From Maccoyibacter sp900556645 (GTDB taxonomy: Bacteria; Bacillota; Clostridia; Lachnospirales; Lachnospiraceae), in assembly GCA_958349535.1 (NCBI GenBank), contig CATWDJ010000007.1:1-64000 (forward strand): 64,000 nucleotides of DNA. The letters are read 5' to 3'. The translations under genes were made by a program, and so were the position numbers. The notes below the pieces were generated by a model that saw only the letters and a list, made by a program, of their open reading frames with translations, was not told where the DNA came from and did not search any database. This document shows, one piece after another, positions 8,090 to 15,000 of the stretch (the first letter of the stretch is position 1; every line of letters starts with the position of its first letter).

Positions 8090-8695
8090 TTACCCTCGAT
8101 ATAAATGATGCTTTTGTATATAAGTTTCCACTTCCGCCGGAACCAATCCACTGATACTCTGTCCCTGACGGATATTTTCACGTATCTGGGTGGAGGAAAT
8201 ATTCGTAGGCGGAATCTTTAACAGGAAAAATTCTGCCCGATACTCTGCGGACAGTTCTTTTGCCAGCCGCATCACATCCCTGTCATCCATCTCATCCCGC
8301 ATTGCTGCAAGAATTTTACATTTCTCTGTGATAATCTTAGCATTTTTCCATTTTCGGAAATCTTTTAAGGAATCGGCTCCCATCAAAAAATAAAACTCCG
8401 TATCCGGCTCCTCTTCCTTTAGTTCCGTCATAGTCTCATAAGTAAAACTCAGTCCGCCCTTTTTTATCTCCCTGTCACTACAGCTAAATCGTGGGTTTCC
8501 CTGAATCGCTAAATTGACCATTTCCAGACGCATATGGGCATCCGCCATCTCCGCACTGCTTTTGTGGGGCGGACAGCTATTTGGTATAAAAAGGATTTCC
8601 TCCAATGCGTATTCTTTTAATGCACATTCGGCAATTTCCAAATGTCCAAAGTGTATGGGATTGAAAGACCCTCCCATAATTCCTGTTTTCTTCAT
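8090..8695 (-). CDS. nadD: Nicotinate-nucleotide adenylyltransferase
   Basis: A 201-aa enzyme that adenylates nicotinate mononucleotide to deamido-NAD in NAD synthesis. The nucleotidyltransferase signature GGSFNPIHFGH is at residues 8-18 and ISSTQIR, the second signature, is near residue 175. The ATG at 8695 (MKKTGIMGG) was preferred over one 36 bp upstream because it puts the signature at the usual distance from the N-terminus and has AGGAG just upstream. It begins 10 bp after yhbY ends and is translationally close to yqeK. Confidence 0.95.
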   Translation of the reverse strand: MKKTGIMGGSFNPIHFGHLEIAECALKEYALEEILFIPNSCPPHKSSAEMADAHMRLEMVNLAIQGNPRFSCSDREIKKGGLSFTYETMTELKEEEPDTEFYFLMGADSLKDFRKWKNAKIITEKCKILAAMRDEMDDRDVMRLAKELSAEYRAEFFLLKIPPTNISSTQIRENIRQGQSISGLVPAEVETYIQKHHLYRG

Positions 8696-8705
8696 AAGCT
8701 CCTCT

Positions 8706-8996
8706 TTACAAAGGAAGTTTGATTTTTGCATTCTTTTTTGCCGGACGGTACAGAATAATCTTCTTTCCGATTACCTGTACTACCTCCGAATGGGTACGCT
8801 CTCCTAATACCTGTGCGATTTCCTTTGGATCGTCCAGACAATTTTTTAATACAGAAAGCTTAATCAGCTCCCTTTTTTCTAATGCCTCGTCGATTGCCGT
8901 TACCATTTCCGGGCTTAAGCTGCCTTTTCCCACCTGAAAAATCGGAGTGATATTGCTGGCGAGACTTTTTAAATATGCTCTTTGTTTGCTTGTCAT
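8706..8996 (-). CDS. yhbY: CRM-domain RNA-binding protein YhbY
   Basis: A 96-aa single CRM-domain protein, a small RNA-binding fold associated with pre-50S ribosomal particles. The start MTSKQRAYLKSLA, the GKGSLSPEMV segment and the C-terminal GKKIILYRP are typical of YhbY/YqeI. The GxxG-like RNA-binding loop is represented by QVGKGS. It sits between obgE and nadD as in many Firmicutes, consistent with a role in ribosome assembly with ObgE and RsfS. Confidence 0.93.
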   Translation of the reverse strand: MTSKQRAYLKSLASNITPIFQVGKGSLSPEMVTAIDEALEKRELIKLSVLKNCLDDPKEIAQVLGERTHSEVVQVIGKKIILYRPAKKNAKIKLPL

Positions 8997-9008
8997 AGTT
9001 TCCCTCTA

Positions 9009-10292
9009 TTATTTGTAATAATCAAATTCTAATTCATACATCCGTACGGTATCCCCGTCCTGAATGCCCAGTTTCTCCAGTTCTTTGATGATTCCCTGCT
9101 GTTTTAAGAATTTCTGGAAGAACAAAAATCCCTTCTCGGAATCGATATTGGTATAACCTAGCATCTTTTCGATTTTAGGACCTTCTACGATATAAACCTC
9201 TTCCTCTTCCGAATACTCCACGGTAATCGGCTCGTCCTCTGCCATCTGTAATTCCGGGAAATACTCCTGTTCAAAGACAATGGGTTCTTCCGAAAAATGT
9301 TCTAAGAGTTTCTTTACCGCATAAAGCAGCTCCTTGACACCTTTTCCGCTGACCGCTGAAATAGGATATACTTCTATGCCTTCCGGTTCAAAGGTTTCCC
9401 GCAGCTTTTGGATAATCTCATTTTCTCCCTCGTAGATGGCATCGATTTTATTTGCCGCAATGACCTGCGGTTTTTCCAACAGCTTCGGATTGTAAGCCTC
9501 CAGTTCTTTGTTGATGGCACGAATATCCTCAATAGGGTCTCTTCCCTCTACAGATGCGGCATCCACCATGTGAATCATAACCTTGGTACGTTCTATATGC
9601 CGCAAAAATTCATGTCCCAGTCCGATACCCTCGGAGGCACCTTCAATCAGTCCCGGAATATCCGCAATGACGAAGCCGCCGTCCTCGAAATCCACCACAC
9701 CCAGATTCGGGTTCAGAGTAGTAAAATGATAATTGGCAATTTTCGGCTGTGCATTGGTAACTCTGGATAACAAAGTGGATTTTCCTACATTTGGAAATCC
9801 CACCAAACCCACATCTGCGATTACCTTTAATTCCAGTTTTACTTCTAATTCCATGGCTTCCTGTCCCGGTTTGGCATATTTTGGTGCCTGCATGGTGGAA
9901 GTGGCATAATGTTGGTTTCCCAAACCACCGTTTCCGCCTTTTAGGACAATCTGTCTGCGGTTCTCACCGGACATATCGGCAATGACTTTATCGGTCTCGG
10001 CTTCACGGATAATGGTTCCCTCCGGCACCTTTAAGATTAAATCTTCGCCCTTTTTGCCATGACAGTTCCGTTTTCCCCCTTCTTCACCGTTCTGGGCTGC
10101 AAACTTTCTTTTGTGACGATAATCCGCAAGAGTATTCATTCCCTCATCCACTTCAAAAATGATGTCTCCGCCTTTCCCGCCGTCTCCGCCGTCGGGACCG
10201 CCATTTGGCACGTATTTTTCTCTGCGGAAGGAAACATGTCCGTCTCCGCCCTTGCCTGATTTTATAATGATTTTTGCACGATCTGCAAACAT
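9009..10292 (-). CDS. obgE: GTPase ObgE/CgtA
   Basis: A 427-aa essential GTPase that monitors late 50S assembly and stress responses. The glycine-rich Obg fold occupies residues 1-158. The G domain follows with G1 GFPNVGKST (165-173), G3 DIPGLIEGA and G4 NKID. The C-terminal OCT domain runs from about residue 350 and ends ELEFDYYK. The start has GAGGT at suitable spacing. It is separated from rpmA by a terminator-like hairpin, so obgE-yhbY-nadD-yqeK-rsfS may be transcribed partly by read-through or from an internal promoter that I could not define. Confidence 0.97.
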   Translation of the reverse strand: MFADRAKIIIKSGKGGDGHVSFRREKYVPNGGPDGGDGGKGGDIIFEVDEGMNTLADYRHKRKFAAQNGEEGGKRNCHGKKGEDLILKVPEGTIIREAETDKVIADMSGENRRQIVLKGGNGGLGNQHYATSTMQAPKYAKPGQEAMELEVKLELKVIADVGLVGFPNVGKSTLLSRVTNAQPKIANYHFTTLNPNLGVVDFEDGGFVIADIPGLIEGASEGIGLGHEFLRHIERTKVMIHMVDAASVEGRDPIEDIRAINKELEAYNPKLLEKPQVIAANKIDAIYEGENEIIQKLRETFEPEGIEVYPISAVSGKGVKELLYAVKKLLEHFSEEPIVFEQEYFPELQMAEDEPITVEYSEEEEVYIVEGPKIEKMLGYTNIDSEKGFLFFQKFLKQQGIIKELEKLGIQDGDTVRMYELEFDYYK

Positions 10293-10361
10293 AGTTTTCT
10301 ACCTCAATCTTTTTATAAACGAAAACTGGACTTATCATATAAAGTCAATTTCCGGTATTAT

Positions 10362-10399
10362 ATGACAAAATAGACCCGACTACACCTAGCCGAGTCTAT
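10362..10399 (-). terminator. Terminator after rpmA
   Basis: A 13-bp stem with two G-U pairs (arms 10370-10382 and 10387-10399, loop CACC on the plus strand) lies 12 bp past the rpmA stop. On the minus strand it is followed by TTTTGTC. It may attenuate ribosomal-protein transcription before obgE. Confidence 0.75.
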
Positions 10400-10410
10400 C
10401 ACATCCTTAA

Positions 10411-10698
10411 TTATTTGCTTTCAACCGGATATACGGAAGCCTGTTTTTTATCTCTTCCTTTTCTCTCGAATCTGAGAATTCCGTCTGCTAAAGCGAATAA
10501 TGTATCATCTCCGCCTCTTCCAACGTTTGTTCCCGGATGAATCTTTGTTCCACGCTGTCTGTATAAAATATTACCAGCTTTTACAAACTGACCGTCTGCT
10601 CTCTTTGCTCCTAATCTCTTAGACTCGGAATCTCTACCGTTCTTAGTAGAACCCATTCCTTTTTTATGAGCAAAAAACTGAAGGTTCATTGTTAACAT
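10411..10698 (-). CDS. rpmA: Ribosomal protein L27
   Basis: A 95-aa 50S protein whose N-terminus reaches the peptidyl-transferase centre. The N-terminus MLTMNLQFFAHKKGMGS is the Firmicute form with a propeptide. By analogy with Staphylococcus aureus, cleavage occurs between F and A of NLQFF|AHKKG, and the prp gene for that protease is immediately upstream. The body GRDSESKRLGAKRADGQ and GTKIHPGTNVGRG is standard L27. AAGGAGGTG precedes the first ATG. It is the third gene of rplU-prp-rpmA. Confidence 0.98.
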   Translation of the reverse strand: MLTMNLQFFAHKKGMGSTKNGRDSESKRLGAKRADGQFVKAGNILYRQRGTKIHPGTNVGRGGDDTLFALADGILRFERKGRDKKQASVYPVESK

Positions 10699-10701
10699 GG
10701 T

Positions 10702-11031
10702 CTACACCTCCTTGAAGTCTAAAGTAATAAACTCATTTCCATATTGATTTCCAATTCCCTGTAATCCCAACACCATGGATTGTAACAGCAGATAGGCGTC
10801 ATGTTCTGACGGCTTCTCCAACCGGAATACAATCTCTCCGCTTTCCTCTTCCGTATCTACGGCAAACCGCTCTTCGGTAAAGGAAGCAATGGAATTAATG
10901 GTATTGATAACCAGAGCCGAAACACCTGCACAGATAATATCTTCTCCTGCCTGAGCATATCCTGCATGTCCGATACAGTCGAAACCTGTGTACAGATTTT
11001 CTTTATTTCGATAAATCGTTATCTTTATCAT
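10702..11031 (-). CDS. prp: L27-processing cysteine protease Prp
   Basis: A 109-aa protease that removes the N-terminal propeptide of ribosomal protein L27 in Firmicutes. The catalytic pair is H22 in GHAGYA and C34 in DIICAGVSAL, with the usual 11-residue spacing. Length and the rplU-prp-rpmA position match the family exactly. It overlaps neither neighbour and stops 3 bp before rpmA, so expression is coupled to its substrate. Confidence 0.95.
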   Translation of the reverse strand: MIKITIYRNKENLYTGFDCIGHAGYAQAGEDIICAGVSALVINTINSIASFTEERFAVDTEEESGEIVFRLEKPSEHDAYLLLQSMVLGLQGIGNQYGNEFITLDFKEV

Positions 11032-11043
11032 AACAATTCCTGA

Positions 11044-11352
11044 CTAAGCGTTAATCTTATCAATTTTAACTTTTGTATACGCCTGTCTGTGACCATTTTT
11101 CTTATGGTATCCGGTTTTTCTCTTATATTTGTAAACGATAACCTTTTTACCACGTCCGTTCTCTACTACAGAAGCTGTAACGGTTGCTCCCTCTACTAAC
11201 GGATTTCCGACTTTCATCTCATTATCGCTTACTGCTAAAACCTGGTCAAATGTAACTGTTTCTCCAGCTTCTACACCAAGTTTTTCAACATTAATGATAT
11301 CGCCTTCGGAAACTTTGTACTGTTTACCACCTGTTGCAATAATTGCGTACAT
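11044..11352 (-). CDS. rplU: Ribosomal protein L21
   Basis: A 102-aa 50S protein beginning MYAIIATGGKQYKV and ending with the basic KTGYHKKNGHRQAYTKVKI, both L21 hallmarks. The ATG at 11352 follows AGGAGGTGCCTT. The frame is open 33 codons further, but that part is the leader RNA. It is the first gene of rplU-prp-rpmA, driven by a near-consensus promoter and preceded by a structured leader. Confidence 0.98.
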   Translation of the reverse strand: MYAIIATGGKQYKVSEGDIINVEKLGVEAGETVTFDQVLAVSDNEMKVGNPLVEGATVTASVVENGRGKKVIVYKYKRKTGYHKKNGHRQAYTKVKIDKINA

Positions 11353-11441
11353 AAGGCACCTCCTATTTATCATTACTCGCCAGCTATGGTGCGTCCTAAA
11401 AAAGGACAGACTTATAACCTCGCTGTGCGGCATACTCGAGT
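11353..11441 (-). ncRNA. Structured rplU leader, probable L21 leader
   Basis: About 90 nt lie between the promoter and the rplU start. They contain a GTCC/GGAC hairpin (minus strand GTCCTTTTTTAGGAC), a CCGCACAGCGAGG segment and a CTCG/CGAG long-range pairing option ending 18 nt before the ribosome-binding site. Firmicute rplU transcripts carry a known autoregulatory L21 leader. Position and the hairpin fit, but I could not align it to the family model. Confidence 0.55.
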
Positions 11442-11470
11442 ATCTTAGCATAATTTGGATGTTACGTCAA
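11442..11470 (-). promoter_or_regulatory. rplU operon promoter
   Basis: TTGACG (11465-11470), 17-bp spacer and TAAGAT (11442-11447) on the minus strand. The region just upstream is strongly A/T-rich, suitable as an UP element for a ribosomal-protein promoter. Confidence 0.8.
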
Positions 11471-11482
11471 CTATTTTCCATG

Positions 11483-11512
11483 ATATTTCTCTAAAATATT
11501 TCTCTAAAATAT
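11483..11512. repeat. 13-bp tandem repeat between rplU and tetR promoters
   Basis: The unit ATATTTCTCTAAA occurs twice head to tail (11483-11495, 11496-11508) and is followed by ATAT. It lies between the divergent rplU and tetR promoters and could be an A/T-rich UP element or a binding site. Confidence 0.5.
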
Positions 11513-11567
11513 ATTACAACTCCACAAACGAAACTTCAAGAAATTTATTTTTTTCTATCCTGCCTTG

Positions 11568-11576
11568 TGATATGAT
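11568..11576 (+). promoter_or_regulatory. Probable extended -10 promoter of tetR
   Basis: TGA-TATGAT (11568-11576) forms an extended -10 box 30 bp upstream of the tetR ATG. The -35 position holds only T residues, so this is a weaker promoter. Confidence 0.45.
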
Positions 11577-11606
11577 AAATTTAAGCTATTCATTGGGAGG
11601 TGCAGA

Positions 11607-12182
11607 ATGTTTGACAGAATAATCAGAAAAGGCGAAAAAACAAAATACCGCTTGGCAGAATCTATGCAGCAATGTATGGAAACCACACCGGTGGATGATA
11701 TTACGGTTCGCCAGATTGTGGAAGGCTGCGGATTGACACGCCAGACCTTTTACCGGAATTTTTTGGATAAATATGATTTGATCAACTGGTATTTTGATAA
11801 ACTTCTGGCAGAATCCTTTGTCTATATGGGCAGCGGAGAAACCGTTTATGAAGGATTGGTAAAAAAATTTGATTTCATCAAAAAAGAACGCATCTTCTTT
11901 ACTGCCGCCTTTCGCTCCGATGACCAAAATTCTTTGAAACAGCATGATTTTGAGGAAATCTTCTCTTTTTATAAAAATTTGATTCAACAAAAGACCGGAT
12001 ATCCGCCGGACAAAGACCTTCTCTTTTTACTGGAGCTTTATTGCCATGGTTCCATTGACATGACTGTAAAATGGGTGCTGGGCGGTATGAAAGAACCCAT
12101 AGAAGAAATGGCAAAACGTTTGGTTTCTTCTATGCCTGCCCGTTTGGAGACTCTTTTCCGGGAACTGAACATCTACGATTAA
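11607..12182 (+). CDS. TetR/AcrR family transcriptional regulator
   Basis: A 191-aa regulator with an N-terminal helix-turn-helix at about residues 32-53 (ITVRQIVEGCGLTRQTFYRNF) and a longer helical C-terminal ligand domain. The overall pattern, with KYDLINWYF just after the helix-turn-helix, resembles the DhaS-like branch of TetR proteins, but the ligand is unknown. The ATG follows GGGAGGTG. It is transcribed towards fucO and is separated from it by a hairpin, so it probably controls fucO. It lies in a two-gene plus-strand pair surrounded by minus-strand housekeeping genes. Confidence 0.88.
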   Translation: MFDRIIRKGEKTKYRLAESMQQCMETTPVDDITVRQIVEGCGLTRQTFYRNFLDKYDLINWYFDKLLAESFVYMGSGETVYEGLVKKFDFIKKERIFFTAAFRSDDQNSLKQHDFEEIFSFYKNLIQQKTGYPPDKDLLFLLELYCHGSIDMTVKWVLGGMKEPIEEMAKRLVSSMPARLETLFRELNIYD

Positions 12183-12212
12183 TCCCCTTTTGATTTTTCA
12201 TGTTTTTGTCAC

Positions 12213-12251
12213 AAAAAAAGTTACACTTCATTTGTTTTGTAACTTTTTTTT
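12213..12251 (+). terminator. Terminator of tetR
   Basis: A 13-bp perfect stem, AAAAAAAGTTACA paired with TGTAACTTTTTTT, with a 12-nt loop and ending in a T-run, lies 30 bp after the tetR stop. The GTTACA...TGTAAC arms could also serve as an operator upstream of fucO. Confidence 0.75.
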
Positions 12252-12266
12252 CGTGTTTTGGCTTGC

Positions 12267-12272
12267 TACAAT
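12267..12272 (+). promoter_or_regulatory. Probable fucO -10 element
   Basis: TACAAT (12267-12272) is a near-consensus -10 box 60 bp upstream of the fucO ATG. The -35 position is inside the T-run of the preceding terminator and does not match consensus, which suggests a regulated promoter. Confidence 0.45.
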
Positions 12273-12285
12273 GAGGTTACAAAGA

Positions 12286-12297
12286 TAGTTCGAACTA
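12286..12297. promoter_or_regulatory. Palindromic candidate operator of fucO
   Basis: TAGTTCGAACTA is a perfect 12-bp palindrome about 14 bp downstream of the fucO -10 box, in the early transcribed region, where repressor binding would block initiation. The adjacent tetR gene supplies the obvious candidate regulator. I see no second copy upstream of tetR. Confidence 0.5.
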
Positions 12298-12331
12298 AAC
12301 CAAAAGCAAAGTCAAAAGGAGGATTTTTATT

Positions 12332-13477
12332 ATGGTAAACAGAATTATGCTGAACGAAACATCTTATCACGGTGCAGGCGCGATTGCAGAAATCGTAAAC
12401 GAGGCAAAAGCTCATGGCTTTACAAAAGCATTCGTTTGCTCTGACCCGGATTTAATTCAGTTTAAGGTTACCACAAAAGTTACAGATGTATTGGACAAAG
12501 AGGGACTGGCTTACGAAATCTATTCCGATATCAAAGCAAATCCTACTATTGAAAATGTTCAGAACGGTGTTGCTGCTTTTAAAGCTTCCAAAGCAGACTA
12601 TATTATCGCCATCGGTGGCGGCTCTTCTATGGATACCGCTAAGGCAATCGGTATTATTATTGCCAATCCGGAATTTGAAGATGTTCGAAGCTTAGAAGGT
12701 GTGGCTCCGACCAAAAAACCATGTGTTCCGATTATCGCAGTTCCGACTACTGCCGGCACAGCAGCAGAAGTTACTATCAACTATGTGATTACCGACGTAG
12801 AACGGAAACGTAAATTTGTCTGCGTAGACCCGCATGATATGCCTATCATTGCTATTGTAGACCCGGATATGATGTCTTCTATGCCAAAGGGGTTAACCGC
12901 TTCCACCGGTATGGATGCACTGACACATGCCATTGAAGGTTACACTACAAAAGGTGCATGGGAAATGACAGATATGTTCCACTTAAAAGCCATTGAAATC
13001 ATTTCCAACTCTTTAAGAGGTGCAGTAGAAAACACCAAAGAAGGTCGTGAGGGCATGGCTCTGGGACAGTATATTGCAGGTATGGGATTCTCCAATGTAG
13101 GATTGGGTATCGCACATTCCATGGCACACACCCTTGGTGCCGTATACGATACTCCGCACGGCGTTGCCTGTGCTATGATGCTTCCGATTGTCATGGAATA
13201 CAATCAGGAATGTACCGGAGAAAAATATCGTGAAATCGCAAGAGCTATGGGTGTAAAGAATGTAGACGGCATGTCCGTAGACGAATACCGAAAAGCCGCT
13301 ATCGACGCTGTACGCAAACTGTCTGCTGACGTAGGTATCCCTGCCAAATTAGAGGCATTGAAGGAAGAAGATTTAGACTTCCTTGCAGAGTCTGCATTTG
13401 CTGACGCCTGTGCACCGGGAAATCCAAAAGATACCAATATAGAAGACTTAAAGACTCTATTCCGTAAACTCATGTAA
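12332..13477 (+). CDS. fucO: Iron-containing alcohol dehydrogenase, lactaldehyde reductase type
   Basis: A 381-aa group III alcohol dehydrogenase. It matches E. coli FucO (lactaldehyde:propanediol oxidoreductase, 382 aa) along its whole length, including AIGGGS (residues 93-98, NAD binding), VPTTAGTAAEVTINYVIT and RRKFVCVDPHD-like segments. Iron ligands are D195, H199, H262 and H276. The likely reaction is NADH-dependent reduction of lactaldehyde to 1,2-propanediol during fucose or rhamnose fermentation, though other short aldehydes are possible. The ATG follows AAAGGAGG. No fucose or rhamnose catabolic genes are nearby, so the in vivo substrate is inferred from homology only. It ends at a strong terminator. 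Confidence 0.85.
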   Translation: MVNRIMLNETSYHGAGAIAEIVNEAKAHGFTKAFVCSDPDLIQFKVTTKVTDVLDKEGLAYEIYSDIKANPTIENVQNGVAAFKASKADYIIAIGGGSSMDTAKAIGIIIANPEFEDVRSLEGVAPTKKPCVPIIAVPTTAGTAAEVTINYVITDVERKRKFVCVDPHDMPIIAIVDPDMMSSMPKGLTASTGMDALTHAIEGYTTKGAWEMTDMFHLKAIEIISNSLRGAVENTKEGREGMALGQYIAGMGFSNVGLGIAHSMAHTLGAVYDTPHGVACAMMLPIVMEYNQECTGEKYREIARAMGVKNVDGMSVDEYRKAAIDAVRKLSADVGIPAKLEALKEEDLDFLAESAFADACAPGNPKDTNIEDLKTLFRKLM

Positions 13478-13492
13478 CCCACTTCCCTATAG

Positions 13493-13534
13493 AAAAGAGC
13501 ACCCTCAGATTCGTCTGAGGGTACTCTTCTTTTT
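13493..13534. terminator. Bidirectional terminator between fucO and the leftward small membrane gene
   Basis: The inverted repeat AAGAGCACCCTCAG ... CTGAGGGTACTCTT (one C-A mismatch) is followed by CTTTTT on the plus strand and preceded by GAAAAG, giving a U-run on the minus strand. It serves both converging transcripts. Confidence 0.85.
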
Positions 13535-13799
13535 ATGCATCCGGTTTATCTTTAAATTTGCTGCTTAAAATATCTCCCGCACACCAGATGGCACCTGCCA
13601 CGGAAAGGGAAAAGATAAACGCAATCACATTTTTCAAAAACTGAATGCTGACAATCGACAATTCTCCTGCCATCAGCTCCTGTATGGTATGGATAAAATT
13701 ATGAATTCCCATAGTCCATACACCTAAGTATATCGCATAATAAATACTAAGTGCTTTCAGCAGAAATGCCAGTATCTTCTTTAGTAATTTTGTATTCAT
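13533..13799 (-). CDS. Small membrane protein of unknown function
   Basis: I do not recognise this family. The 88-aa product has a basic N-terminus, a hydrophobic stretch at about residues 8-30 and a second at about 55-76, ending in a charged KFKDKPDA tail, so it is a probable two-pass membrane protein. The ATG at 13799 has GAGGGG 9 nt upstream. An ATG at 13808 touches that site and is less likely. The first 53 bp overlap the end of rng in another frame, implying translational coupling to RNase G. It is the last gene of its transcript, before a strong terminator. Confidence 0.6.
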   Translation of the reverse strand: MNTKLLKKILAFLLKALSIYYAIYLGVWTMGIHNFIHTIQELMAGELSIVSIQFLKNVIAFIFSLSVAGAIWCAGDILSSKFKDKPDA

Positions 13800-15000
13800 A
13801 AGGTTCATCCCCTCGTAACTGTTCTCTTAAACTTTTCTGCACTTTCTTTCGTGTCAATTCTACCAAGCCAAGCCGTGTAATGTCAACCAATGTAGCCGGA
13901 ATTTTATCTTTTTTTAGTTCCATCCGTAAAATATGCATCAGTTCCTCCTGACGGGACTTTTCTTTCATATCAATAAAATCAATAATACAGATTCCAGAAA
14001 TATTTCTCAGGATTAATTGTGCCGCAATCTCCTTTGCCGCCTCCACATTGGTCTGAAAAAACAACTCCTCCCGCTCCAGTTTCTTTTGGTTTCTTCCGCT
14101 GTTTACATCAATGACCGTCAAGGCCTCCGTAGGCTCAATCACAAGATAACCGCCGGAAGGCAGCCAGACCTTTGTGTCCAATGCCCGTGCCAGTTCCCGC
14201 TTTATATTATTCAAGGCTCCCAAAGACACCATCTTATCCACATACAGACAAAGCTTTTCCATGTCCTGAGGCTGATGTTCACTCAGGTACTTCTGAAGCC
14301 TCTTATAAATCTCCGGTTTGTCTGTGGTGATTTTTTCTGTCTCTGCCATATAGAGACCTTTGAGAAAATGGATTTCCTCGCTGTCTGCCTCCCGTAGCAG
14401 GGAAAAAGCAGTCTTATGAATGGAAGTCTGTCGCAGCTGCTCATATTCCTTTTTTAATTTTTCCAGTTCCTCCAACAGCACCTGTTCCTCGATTTCTGCC
14501 GCATTGGTTCGTACCACCAGACCAAAATCCTCTCCCTTTTTTTCTTCCATCAGGGTTTTTAAACGTTTCCGTTCCTCTCCCGTAATTTTTTTGGAAATGC
14601 CCAGTTTCCGGTTCTGAGTGGTAAGTACCAGATATTTTCCGGTAAAATTCAGGTTTGCTGAAACCATAGGGGGTTTTGTTTTTACGCCTTCCTTTACCAC
14701 TTCCACCAGAAGCTCATCCCCTTGGCACAAAGGTTTCTTTCCCACCTTCTTTGTGAATACCGGAGAAACAATTTCACTTAATGGACAAAAACAGCCCTGT
14801 CCACCGGCAATCTCAATAAATGCTGCCTGAATATTAGAAACGATGCTCTGCACCCTTCCAATATAAATATTCCCCAATAACGGCTTTGTATTCTCCCGCA
14901 AAAGCCGTACTTCTTTCATATAGTTTCCCTGATAAACTGCCAGAATCTCATAAAGCTTTCCATGCAGCTCTTCTTCTGTAATAATTACTCTCTCAGACAA
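13747..15000 (-). CDS. rng: Ribonuclease E/G family protein
   Basis: A 417-aa single-strand endoribonuclease of the RNase G type, which acts in rRNA and mRNA processing. An S1-like RNA-binding domain lies at about residues 36-120. The catalytic Mg-binding aspartates are in TVIDVNSG (about 318) and CIIDFIDM (about 358). The E. coli-type zinc-link region is not evident. The start is TTG at 15000, with AGGAG six bases upstream and an overlap with the preceding gene's stop codon. Its usual position in Clostridia is next to rplU; here the tetR-fucO pair intervenes. Confidence 0.92.
   Translation of the reverse strand: MSERVIITEEELHGKLYEILAVYQGNYMKEVRLLRENTKPLLGNIYIGRVQSIVSNIQAAFIEIAGGQGCFCPLSEIVSPVFTKKVGKKPLCQGDELLVEVVKEGVKTKPPMVSANLNFTGKYLVLTTQNRKLGISKKITGEERKRLKTLMEEKKGEDFGLVVRTNAAEIEEQVLLEELEKLKKEYEQLRQTSIHKTAFSLLREADSEEIHFLKGLYMAETEKITTDKPEIYKRLQKYLSEHQPQDMEKLCLYVDKMVSLGALNNIKRELARALDTKVWLPSGGYLVIEPTEALTVIDVNSGRNQKKLEREELFFQTNVEAAKEIAAQLILRNISGICIIDFIDMKEKSRQEELMHILRMELKKDKIPATLVDITRLGLVELTRKKVQKSLREQLRGDEPYEYKITKEDTGISAEST

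Noticed and set aside
7513..8181. Longer start for yqeK at 8181
   Set aside because: The extra 32 codons overlap nadD and encode no conserved sequence; the ATG at 8085 has GAGGG and sits 4 bp after nadD.
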